The notes under the pieces were generated by a model, which searched no databases, was not told where the DNA came from, and saw only the letters and a list, made by a program, of their open reading frames with translations. A DNA stretch of 7,357 nt, from the NCBI GenBank assembly GCA_022562335.1, contig JADFPM010000133.1, forward strand, positions 1-7,357. Reading direction: 5' to 3'. This document shows positions 1-5,385 of this stretch, in pieces. This stretch comes from Chloroflexota bacterium. GTDB lineage: Bacteria; Chloroflexota; Dehalococcoidia; Lucifugimonadales; UBA3495. Within the stretch, counting starts at the first letter, position 1. Every line of letters starts with the position of its first letter. Both the position numbers and the translations under genes were made by a program.

Positions 1-1077
1 GAGGATTATCCAGTTATCGCCCTCCCTAACCCTGGTCCAGATGGGCGGGTCGCCGGCCTTCAGTTTGTCCACCAGGTCCTGGCACGTCATGCCGGTCACC
101 GCGGTGTCGACCTCCAGGGTTACACCATAGGGCTGGTGGCCGATTATGTTGTCACTCAGGCTTACCTTGACGCCCGGTATTCCCTGCAGGGGCGTGAGCA
201 TGTTGCGGCACTTTTCCTCGGCGTCGGCCAAACGTTCTTCGTGGTTCAGGGTCATCCAGCGCCGCACCGCCGCCACCACGCCCACCATCTCCTGCCGGTC
301 CACCTTGTGGGGACGCCCCACGCCCCGGATGCGCCTGCCTTCGTAGCTGACGAAGGACTGGAGGGCCAGCTTGCGTATCATCTCCGTGCTGCCGAACGCC
401 AGCCCGGTGGACTGGGTGGAGCCCAGGTATTTGGCGGCCGTGCACTGGAAATCGGCCCCCATGCGCACGTAGCTGCCGAATAGGTCCAGGGGATAGATCT
501 GGCCCGCCGCGTCCACCAGCACCGGCACGTCCTTGGCGTGGGCGATCTCTATGGTGTCTTCCAACGACAGGGCTTGAGGGTCGGGCTCCTGGGCCACGGC
601 GTAGTAATGGACCGCCGCGGTGTTGGGGCCGATGGCGTTTTCCAGATCGGCCCGCGATGTGCTTTCCACCGTGCCGAACTGGACCAGCTTGGCCCCGGCC
701 AGCTCCAGGCAACGGTCGTACCAGTAGCGTTGGCGGGCCTGGATCAAAATCTCGTTCTTCATGCCGGTGGTGTCGGGCAGTTGCTGGATCTTGGCGTCGT
801 CGTCCCCGGCCATGCAGGCGGCGGTGGCCAGGGTCAGCGCCGAGCCCGCTCCCGAGGTGATGTAGGCCGCGGGCACGTCCACCATCTTGGCGATGGCCTC
901 CCCCGCCCGCTCTTCCAGCTCCATCATGGGGACGTAGGCGCCGTTGGCCCTATCCATGGCCTCTACGACCTCGGGGGCCGGGGTGGAGCCTCCCAGCATG
1001 GTGACGCTGCCGGTGGCGTTGATCACCGGCACGGCGCCCAATTCCTTGTATATGCTGCCCCAATCGGTGGTGGTCAT
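1..1077 (-). CDS. SelA-like / DgaE-like PLP-dependent enzyme (3' end outside window)
   Basis: The minus strand is open from an ATG at 1077 down to base 1, giving 359 residues with no stop, so only a short C-terminal piece is missing. The N-terminus (YKELGAVPVINATGSVTMLG, residues 10-29) and STPAPEVVEAM (31-41) match the SelA-related fold-type I PLP family that includes D-glucosaminate-6-phosphate ammonia-lyase. VLVDAAGQ (186-193) supplies the Asp expected to contact the PLP pyridine nitrogen. TAAKYLGSTQSTG (213-225) contains the likely Schiff-base lysine, K216, followed by a phosphate-binding loop. A purine-rich ribosome site (AAGGGAGAAG) precedes the ATG. The gene follows tag after 25 bp and probably shares its transcript. 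True selenocysteine synthase is less likely because no selenocysteine genes are nearby and the length and motifs fit the SelA-related lyase group. The substrate cannot be read from the sequence; amino-sugar-acid or amino-acid lyase chemistry is inference. Confidence 0.85.
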   Translation of the reverse strand, partial: MTTTDWGSIYKELGAVPVINATGSVTMLGGSTPAPEVVEAMDRANGAYVPMMELEERAGEAIAKMVDVPAAYITSGAGSALTLATAACMAGDDDAKIQQLPDTTGMKNEILIQARQRYWYDRCLELAGAKLVQFGTVESTSRADLENAIGPNTAAVHYYAVAQEPDPQALSLEDTIEIAHAKDVPVLVDAAGQIYPLDLFGSYVRMGADFQCTAAKYLGSTQSTGLAFGSTEMIRKLALQSFVSYEGRRIRGVGRPHKVDRQEMVGVVAAVRRWMTLNHEERLADAEEKCRNMLTPLQGIPGVKVSLSDNIIGHQPYGVTLEVDTAVTGMTCQDLVDKLKAGDPPIWTRVREGDNWIIL

Positions 1078-1102
1078 GGTCTTCTCCCTTTATTCATTGC
1101 GA

Positions 1103-1702
1103 CTATTTAGCGTCGTAAAGATCGATGATCGGCTGGCGTCGAAAGCAGTCCATGGTGTGGTCGTTGACCATCCCGGTGGCCTGCATGTGGGCGTAGCAGA
1201 TGGTGGAGCCCACGAATTTGAACCCGCGCAGTTTTAGATCTTTGCTCATGGCGTCGGATTCGGCGGTGGTGGCCTGGAAATCGCTCGCTTCCCGAAGCTC
1301 GTTGACCATGGGCTTGCCGCCGGTGAACCGCCAGATGTAATCGCTGAAGCTGCCGAACTCCCGCTGGACTTCCAGGAACCGCTGGGCGTTGTTCACCGCC
1401 GCCGTGACCTTCTGCCGGTTGCGAATGATCCCCGGGTCCAAAAGCAACGCTTCGATCCTCTGCTGGTCGTAAGCGGCGATCTTCACCGGGTCGAAACCGT
1501 CGAAGAGGGCGCGGTAGTTCTCTCGCTTCCGCAGCACGGTGTACCAGCTGAGACCGGCCTGTGCCCCTTCCAGGGTGATGAATTCAAACAGCAGCCGGTC
1601 GTCGTAGACGGGAACGCCCCACTCCAGGTCATGATACCTGACATAGTCTTCCTTGGTGAGGTCCACCCAGGGGCACCGGATCAGGTTGTCTTGGTTTGGC
1701 AT
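1103..1702 (-). CDS. tag: DNA-3-methyladenine glycosylase I
   Basis: This 199-residue protein has the full length of the TAG family. The enzyme removes 3-methyladenine from alkylated DNA by cleaving the N-glycosidic bond, starting base excision repair. The family's zinc-snap ligands are all present: C10 in RCPW, H24 in YHDLEWG, and H182 and C186 in NDHTMDC. They correspond to Cys4, His17, His175 and Cys179 of the E. coli enzyme. E45 and W53 in LEGAQAGLSW (44-53) match the base-pocket Glu38 and Trp46, and Y23 and W28 match Tyr16 and Trp21. The ATG at 1702 is preceded by GAGGAA at a workable distance. The gene lies 25 bp ahead of the PLP-enzyme gene. Its upstream DNA is occupied by the palindrome cluster starting about 18 bp before the ATG, and no clear promoter lies between the two. 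It may therefore be read from a promoter within or beyond the repeats, or by read-through from dtxR. Confidence 0.97.
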   Translation of the reverse strand: MPNQDNLIRCPWVDLTKEDYVRYHDLEWGVPVYDDRLLFEFITLEGAQAGLSWYTVLRKRENYRALFDGFDPVKIAAYDQQRIEALLLDPGIIRNRQKVTAAVNNAQRFLEVQREFGSFSDYIWRFTGGKPMVNELREASDFQATTAESDAMSKDLKLRGFKFVGSTICYAHMQATGMVNDHTMDCFRRQPIIDLYDAK

Positions 1703-1719
1703 GGGTTCCTCGCTGTGTC

Positions 1720-1786
1720 GGGGAAATCCCCCTTTGCGAAAGGGGGAGATTCGGTCCCCTCCTTACGAAGGAGGGGATTTAGGGGA
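1720..1786. repeat. Palindromic repeat unit A (two hairpins between AAATCCCC/GGGGATTT ends)
   Basis: Outer inverted repeats AAATCCCC (1724-1731) and GGGGATTT (1773-1780) bracket two strong hairpins. The first pairs CCCCCTTT (1728-1735) with AAAGGGGG (1739-1746) around GCG. The second pairs TCCCCTCCTT (1755-1764) with AAGGAGGGGA (1768-1777) around ACG. The unit looks like a small dispersed palindromic element of the REP/MITE kind. It contains no coding capacity. It sits directly in the expected leader of tag, so it could fold in that transcript. Confidence 0.8.
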
Positions 1787-1800
1787 GGTCGTTCCCCTCG

Positions 1801-1846
1801 GTGGAGCCGACCCCCTGTGGTCCCCCTTCTGAAGGGGGACGGATTT
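1801..1846. repeat. Palindromic repeat unit B (partial)
   Basis: A perfect stem pairs GTCCCCCTTC (1820-1829) with GAAGGGGGAC (1831-1840); a three-base CTG loop is sterically more likely than the single-base one. It is followed by GGATTTGG, a degenerate form of the GGGGATTTAG end seen in units A and C. The left AAATCCCC end is not recognisable, so this appears to be a decayed or half copy. Confidence 0.65.
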
Positions 1847-1873
1847 GGAAGCTATCGCTTAAAGTACCGTCAT

Positions 1874-1946
1874 GGGGGAAATCCCCCTCTTTCCAAAGGG
1901 GGAGAGTTCGCCCCCCCTTTGGAAAGGAGGGTCGGTGGGATTTAGC
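1874..1946. repeat. Palindromic repeat unit C
   Basis: The unit opens with GGGGGAAATCCCCC (1874-1887) and closes with GGGATTTAG (1937-1945), the same termini as unit A. Inside, the segment at about 1883-1902 is almost the reverse complement of 1911-1931 (CTTTCCAAAGGGGG against CCCCCCTTTGGAAAG), so the whole unit can fold into one long arm or two short ones. The loop sequences differ from unit A while the ends and the C-run/G-run pattern are kept. That is what independently diverged copies of one element family should look like. Confidence 0.75.
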
Positions 1947-2000
1947 CTAACTGAGTTGCCCGTTATCAAGTTTATTGGCGTAGACAAGGCTTAGGGGTCA

Positions 2001-2027
2001 GACAGGTGGTCGAACCACCGGTTGTCA
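2001..2027 (-). terminator. Stem-loop at the 3' end of the DtxR gene, possible terminator
   Basis: On the minus strand GGTGGT-TCG-ACCACC (2005-2019) forms a perfect 6-bp stem with a three-base loop. A further GACA/TGTC pairing is possible across a small bulge and begins inside the TGA stop codon of the regulator gene (2025-2027). There is no run of T after the stem, so it is not a canonical intrinsic terminator. It may act as a 3'-end stabiliser or a weak terminator. Confidence 0.35.
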
Positions 2028-2786
2028 GCCGCCGTCCCGCGGCCGCACCACGATCTGGGTGGCCACGTTGTAACCTATCGACACCCGGTCCTTCGCGGAC
2101 TTGACGATCAAAACGCCCCGGTACGGAGCTGCCTCCACCACCTGAACGTCTTGGTCGGGAACGATTCCCGCTTCGGAAAGGAATTGCAACAACTCCGTGT
2201 CTTCCTCGGGCACCCGGTCCACCGTGAAAATGGTGTGGGGTGGCGCGCTATCCAGGGTTTTGGTGTTCACCGGCTTTTCAGGTTGACCCGGCAGAGGTAT
2301 GGGCCTGCCAAAGGGAGAGCGCTTGGGGTGACCCAACCGCTCCATCAGTTTTTCCTCGAATTCCGGCGAAATGCCGTGCTCCAAGCGATGGGCTTCGATA
2401 TGGGCTTGGCGCAATTCCATACCCAGCAATTCCACCACCAACCACTCGGCCAACCGGTGCCTCCGGGCGATATCCACTCCGCAATCCAATCCCCATTTGG
2501 TCAACCGGATGCGCTTGTCAGGGCCGAGATCCACGAGCTCCTGCCGCTGCATTCGGCGAATCATCCCAGACACCGACGGCACCGAAGTGCCCAAACCTTC
2601 GGTGGAGGGCAGTTGCTTCAATGTATCGGTGAGTTGGGTGATGGTAGGGGTCTCAGAGTCTTCCCACAAACGGTAAAGGCAAAGGAGATAATTCTCGGTC
2701 CCCGACGAAAGACGCTCGTTCCCAAGGTCCGATCGTCTCTCTGCTCCGTCTGCTCCTGTAGATGTTTTCTTTGTTCGTGGCATCAT
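2025..2786 (-). CDS. DtxR/MntR-family metal-dependent transcriptional regulator with C-terminal FeoA-like domain
   Basis: This 253-residue protein has the three parts of a long DtxR protein: a winged helix-turn-helix (about 27-100), a metal-binding dimerisation domain (about 101-165) and an SH3/FeoA-like tail (about 184-250). Diagnostic motifs are RRHRLAE (108-114), AHIEAHRLEH (128-137) and SPFGRPIPLPG (157-167). H110, E114, H129, E136 and H137 match IdeR/DtxR metal ligands His79, Glu83, His98, Glu105 and His106. The position of Met10 is N32 and that of Cys102 is H133, so the primary metal site is not standard. The turn region of the HTH carries about nine extra residues near 59-67. Two adjacent ATGs are possible starts; AGG lies 4 nt before the first (2786) and 7 nt before the second (2783), so the second may be the true start. 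The gene follows the ATPase gene after 94 bp with no clear promoter between them. This suggests co-transcription with the importer and a role in metal-dependent control of it. The sensed metal (Fe or Mn) is not settled. Confidence 0.93.
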   Translation of the reverse strand: MMPRTKKTSTGADGAERRSDLGNERLSSGTENYLLCLYRLWEDSETPTITQLTDTLKQLPSTEGLGTSVPSVSGMIRRMQRQELVDLGPDKRIRLTKWGLDCGVDIARRHRLAEWLVVELLGMELRQAHIEAHRLEHGISPEFEEKLMERLGHPKRSPFGRPIPLPGQPEKPVNTKTLDSAPPHTIFTVDRVPEEDTELLQFLSEAGIVPDQDVQVVEAAPYRGVLIVKSAKDRVSIGYNVATQIVVRPRDGG

Positions 2787-2880
2787 GAAACCTATGAATC
2801 ACAGAGGTGGGTAGCGCCGGACTCTTCTATTGGCCGAAGGCCCACGGCCCCGGCGGCCCGACGGAATTAATCCGGTGGTA

Positions 2881-4050
2881 TCAGGCGGCGCGGTCGTTTA
2901 TGAAGGGAGTCAGCGCGTGCCCGTTCCGCAGTCCCACCGATACGGTGGTCCCCACGGAGAAGTTTTCGGTGTGGGAAAGGAGGCATCTGACCGCATGGCC
3001 CGAAGGCAGAGACACGTGATACAGGTTGAAGGGGCCACGGAACTCCCGCCGGGTTATGACCCCTTGGCCCTGTTGAGAAGCGTGGCACATGAGACAATCC
3101 GGCCGGACCATCACTTCCAATCGGCCGTCAATTCCGTCACTGCCTTCATAGCCATCAAAGGCAGGCCATTCGGTGGACCCAACTTCCGTGACCAGATGAT
3201 CGCCGTCTCTCCAGGCAGGGATGAAGTCTGCAAGACCGATGAACTCGGCCACGAAGCGGGTGGCTGGATGGTGGAATATCTCTTCGGGCTGGCCGACCTG
3301 CTCCACGGCGCCCTGATTCATCACCGCAATGACATCGCCCATGAAAAGGGCTTCTTCCTGGTCGTGGGTGACAAAGATGGCGCTTACTCCGCTGTCTTTG
3401 AGGATTTCCAACACGTCTTTGCGCACCTGCTCCCTTAGCCGGGGATCCAGGTTGGAGAAAGGCTCATCCAGCAATAGCACGCGGGGACGGGGCGCCAGGG
3501 CCCGGGCCAAGGCCACCCGTTGATGCTGCCCGCCGGACAATTCGTGGGGCATCCGGTGGCTTAGTTGCTCCATGCCCACCATGGCCAAGACCTCTTGGAT
3601 TCGGGCATCGCGCCGCCCATTGCCCCGGGATTCCTTGCCCAAGCCGTAGGCGACATTTTGTTCCACGGTAAGGTGAGGGAACAGGGCGCCCTCTTGCAGG
3701 ACTATTCCCACCTGCCTGTTTTCCGGCGGCACGTTTTCGCCAGGCCCGGACACCGTTTGGCCGTTCATCAAGACGACACCGGCGTCGGGGTCTTCGAATC
3801 CCGCGATCAGCCTCAGGGTGGTGGTTTTGCCACACCCGCTGCGGCCCAGCAGCGCCATGACCTGACCTTGTTCCAAGACCAGGTCAAGCCCGTCTATCAC
3901 CGGTTCGCCGCCAAAACCCTTGACCACTCCCCGGCATTCCAGCGCCGGGACGGATGGTCCGGCATCACCGTTGCTTGCGGCCATATCAAAGGGGTCAACC
4001 GGGTCAACCCCGGAGGACGGTTTTCGCTTATCTATATTCTTAAATAACAT
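2881..4050 (-). CDS. fbpC: Ferric iron-type ABC transporter, ATP-binding subunit (FbpC-like)
   Basis: This 389-residue ATPase energises import through the permease encoded at 5360-7033. Visible motifs are Walker A GRSGCGKTT (69-77), Q-loop Q119 in VLQEGALFPH, signature LSGGQ (171-175), Walker B VLLLDE (191-196), D-loop SNLD (199-202) and switch His229 in THDQ. After the nucleotide-binding domain (about 35-265) comes a TOBE-type C-terminal region to residue 389, as in FbpC, PotA and other CUT1/ferric-family ATPases. The first 22-33 residues lie before the domain and are low in recognisable features. M23 is an alternative start; neither ATG has a good ribosome site. The promoter at 4073-4101 places the 4050 ATG about 16 nt from the likely transcript start, which favours the longer form. 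The gene is divergent from the binding-protein and permease genes, unlike the usual fbpABC order. Spermidine, sulfate or thiamine ATPases are similar in sequence; the partner genes point to iron. Confidence 0.93.
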   Translation of the reverse strand: MLFKNIDKRKPSSGVDPVDPFDMAASNGDAGPSVPALECRGVVKGFGGEPVIDGLDLVLEQGQVMALLGRSGCGKTTTLRLIAGFEDPDAGVVLMNGQTVSGPGENVPPENRQVGIVLQEGALFPHLTVEQNVAYGLGKESRGNGRRDARIQEVLAMVGMEQLSHRMPHELSGGQHQRVALARALAPRPRVLLLDEPFSNLDPRLREQVRKDVLEILKDSGVSAIFVTHDQEEALFMGDVIAVMNQGAVEQVGQPEEIFHHPATRFVAEFIGLADFIPAWRDGDHLVTEVGSTEWPAFDGYEGSDGIDGRLEVMVRPDCLMCHASQQGQGVITRREFRGPFNLYHVSLPSGHAVRCLLSHTENFSVGTTVSVGLRNGHALTPFINDRAA

Positions 4051-4072
4051 ATATGCTAATTGCTAGGATAAG

Positions 4073-4101
4073 AGTGTAGTCATCTGACAGTTTAATGTCA
4101 A
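4073..4101 (-). promoter_or_regulatory. Sigma-70-type promoter for the ATPase gene
   Basis: On the minus strand a perfect -35 TTGACA (4101-4096) is followed after exactly 17 bp by TACACT (4078-4073), a 4/6 match to the -10 consensus. Transcription would start near 4066, leaving a leader of about 16 nt before the ATG at 4050 with no evident Shine-Dalgarno sequence. Confidence 0.6.
4085..4100. promoter_or_regulatory. Dyad TGACA-N6-TGTCA over the -35 of the ATPase promoter
   Basis: TGACAGTTTAATGTCA has perfect 5-bp arms around a 6-bp A/T-rich spacer. It covers the -35 hexamer and part of the spacer of the minus-strand promoter, a typical repressor position. The sequence does not match the DtxR/IdeR consensus, so which protein binds, if any, is unknown. 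Confidence 0.4.
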
Positions 4102-4156
4102 CACAGTTTCTATTTACCATACCCTGTTGACCCTGTTGCGTTCCATCCTGATCACA

Positions 4157-4170
4157 GCGCTTGAAAGCGC
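4157..4170. promoter_or_regulatory. Perfect dyad GCGCTT-GA-AAGCGC in the divergent region
   Basis: A 6-bp inverted repeat with a 2-bp centre lies near the middle of the ATPase/binding-protein divergent spacer. It is followed by no T-run in either direction and no gene ends here, so a terminator is unlikely. An operator or a DNA-structural role is possible. Confidence 0.3.
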
Positions 4171-4185
4171 AAATCCAAGTCTCAA

Positions 4186-4202
4186 ACCATTATCGTAATG
4201 GT
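4186..4202. promoter_or_regulatory. Perfect 17-bp dyad upstream of the binding-protein promoter
   Basis: ACCATTATCGTAATGGT has perfect 7-bp arms around TCG and ends 7 bp before the plus-strand -35 hexamer. This is the best operator candidate in the window. The reverse strand contains GATAATG, resembling one Fur half-site, but the full repeat is neither a Fur box nor the DtxR consensus. Its role in metal control of the importer is inferred from position. Confidence 0.5.
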
Positions 4203-4209
4203 AACCGAG

Positions 4210-4238
4210 TTGACATGCGAGATGCGGTCCCATATCCT
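4210..4238 (+). promoter_or_regulatory. Sigma-70-type promoter for the binding-protein/permease genes
   Basis: A perfect -35 TTGACA (4210-4215) is followed after 17 bp by TATCCT (4233-4238), a 4/6 match to the -10 consensus. The transcript would begin near 4245 and carry a leader of about 90 nt. That leader contains a weak CCAAC/GTTGG inverted repeat (4302-4318) just ahead of the ribosome site at 4323. Confidence 0.6.
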
Positions 4239-4335
4239 TTTCCAGGAGAGTTCGTGCATACGATATAAATAAGTAATGTGGCACGAATAATTTTTGGTGT
4301 ACCAACATGTATCGTTGGGTTTGGAGGCCAGTCAA

Positions 4336-5346
4336 ATGAAAAAACCTTTGCAAATCCTGATTGCAACCCTCGCCATGGCTGTCGTCTTGGGTTGCGGCGC
4401 CGGCGGACCCGGAGACTCGCCCGGCGAATTGACCATCTATTCCGGCCGCAGCGAGACCCTGGTGGGGCCATTGATCAAGCAGTTCAGCCAGGCCACCGGT
4501 ATAAAGACGTCGGTCAAATACGCGGGGACGCCCCAGTTGGCGGCCACGCTGTTGGAAGAAGGAGACAATACCCCTGCCGACATATTCTTCGCCCAGGACC
4601 CGGGTGGCCTGGCGGCCGTGGAGCATATGATGGCCCCATTGCCCAGCAGCATTCTGGACCGCGTGCCGGCCTGGGCGTCCTCGTCCACCGGCAGGTGGGT
4701 GGGCCTTTCGGGACGGGCCCGCACCGTGGTATATAACACCGATGCTTTGACCGAAGCCGACCTTCCCCCAGACATCTACGACTTTATAGACCCCAAATGG
4801 AGTGGCCGCATCGGATGGGCGCCCACCAACTCATCATTTCAGACCATGGTCACCGCCATGCGGTCGGTCTGGGGCGAAGAGAAAACCGGCGAGTGGCTGG
4901 AGGGCATCCAGGCCAACCAACCCAAGATCTATCCTAAGAATACTCCCATAGTGGCGGCGGTGGGGTCGGGGGAGATCGATGTTGGATTCGTGAACCACTA
5001 CTATCTCCACCGGTTTTTGGCCGAAGAAGGTGACGATTTCCCCGCGCGCAACTACCACCCCAAGGCGGGCGGGCCCGGCGCCATCATCATGGTTGCCGGC
5101 GCAGGCATCCTGGAGCAATCGGGCAACCGGAGCGCTGCCGAACGGTTCCTGGGATTCATGTTATCCCAGGTGGCGCAGGAGTTTTTCGCCAATAAGACCT
5201 TCGAATATCCCCTGGCGGAAGGCGTGGCCCTAAACCCCGCGTTGGTCCCCCTGTCGGAGATACCGAATCCGGGCCTGACGGCGAATCAATTATCCGGGGT
5301 CAGAGCCACCCAACAACTGTTACGGCGGACGGGGTTGCTTCCTTAG
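4336..5346 (+). CDS. fbpA: Ferric iron ABC transporter substrate-binding lipoprotein (FbpA-like)
   Basis: This 336-residue protein is the extracytoplasmic receptor of the importer. A lipoprotein signal peptide is visible: KK at 2-3, a hydrophobic core to V17 and a lipobox ending at C20 (VLGC), so the mature protein is membrane-anchored. It has the ferric-binding family opening ELTIYSGRSETLVGPL (31-46), PADIFFAQDPG (80-90) and RTVVYNTDAL (129-138). The adjacent tyrosines Y222-Y223 in NHYYLHRF match the paired iron-binding tyrosines (Tyr195/196) of Haemophilus FbpA. The His of the Haemophilus NGQHKE segment is replaced here by SGRSE, so coordination may depend more on tyrosines (Y35 and Y133 are candidates). 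The ATG at 4336 is chosen because GGAGG at 4323-4327 lies 8 bp upstream and the signal peptide starts there; an in-frame TTG at 4294 has no ribosome site. The permease gene follows within 13 bp. Other oxyanion or metal ligands cannot be excluded. Confidence 0.95.
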   Translation: MKKPLQILIATLAMAVVLGCGAGGPGDSPGELTIYSGRSETLVGPLIKQFSQATGIKTSVKYAGTPQLAATLLEEGDNTPADIFFAQDPGGLAAVEHMMAPLPSSILDRVPAWASSSTGRWVGLSGRARTVVYNTDALTEADLPPDIYDFIDPKWSGRIGWAPTNSSFQTMVTAMRSVWGEEKTGEWLEGIQANQPKIYPKNTPIVAAVGSGEIDVGFVNHYYLHRFLAEEGDDFPARNYHPKAGGPGAIIMVAGAGILEQSGNRSAAERFLGFMLSQVAQEFFANKTFEYPLAEGVALNPALVPLSEIPNPGLTANQLSGVRATQQLLRRTGLLP

Positions 5347-5385
5347 ATGACCGCTGGGAATGACCGCCGGGAATGACGACGGGGC
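5347..5385 (+). repeat. 13-bp tandem repeat, about 2.8 copies, at the permease start
   Basis: ATGACCGCTGGGA (5347-5359) is followed by ATGACCGCCGGGA (5360-5372), then a degenerate ATGACGACGGGG from 5373. Each copy starts with ATG, and because 13 is not a multiple of three the three ATGs fall in three different frames. Only the one at 5360 opens the permease frame; the first makes a nine-codon peptide ending at 5376. Confidence 0.85.

Noticed and set aside
152..712. Minus-strand open frame of 186 codons inside the PLP-enzyme gene
   Set aside because: It is an out-of-frame Gly/Arg/Pro-rich product overlapping a gene with clear family motifs, so it is not a separate gene.
538..1110. Plus-strand open frame of 190 codons opposite the PLP-enzyme gene
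   Set aside because: It is antisense to a well-supported gene, low in complexity and without recognisable motifs.
1720..1946. Palindrome cluster considered as a CRISPR array
   Set aside because: Copies differ in length and sequence, are not regularly spaced, have no uniform spacers, and no cas genes are present.
1937..1955. TTAGCCTAAC core resembling the centre of a DtxR/IdeR box
   Set aside because: Only 11 of 19 positions fit the consensus, the outer arms fail, and the core is formed by the end of palindromic unit C.
2832..2842. GGCC-GAA-GGCC hairpin between the ATPase and DtxR genes as a terminator
   Set aside because: The stem is only 4 bp and no T-run follows, so termination is not supported. 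It does not argue against co-transcription.
2022..2870. Plus-strand open frame of 282 codons opposite the DtxR gene
   Set aside because: It is an antisense shadow in GC-rich DNA: no recognisable domain, no ribosome site, and composition dictated by the well-supported minus-strand gene.
4114..4626. Minus-strand open frame of 170 codons across the divergent promoter region
   Set aside because: It overlaps the binding-protein gene on the opposite strand and the promoter region, and it shows no domain or ribosome site.
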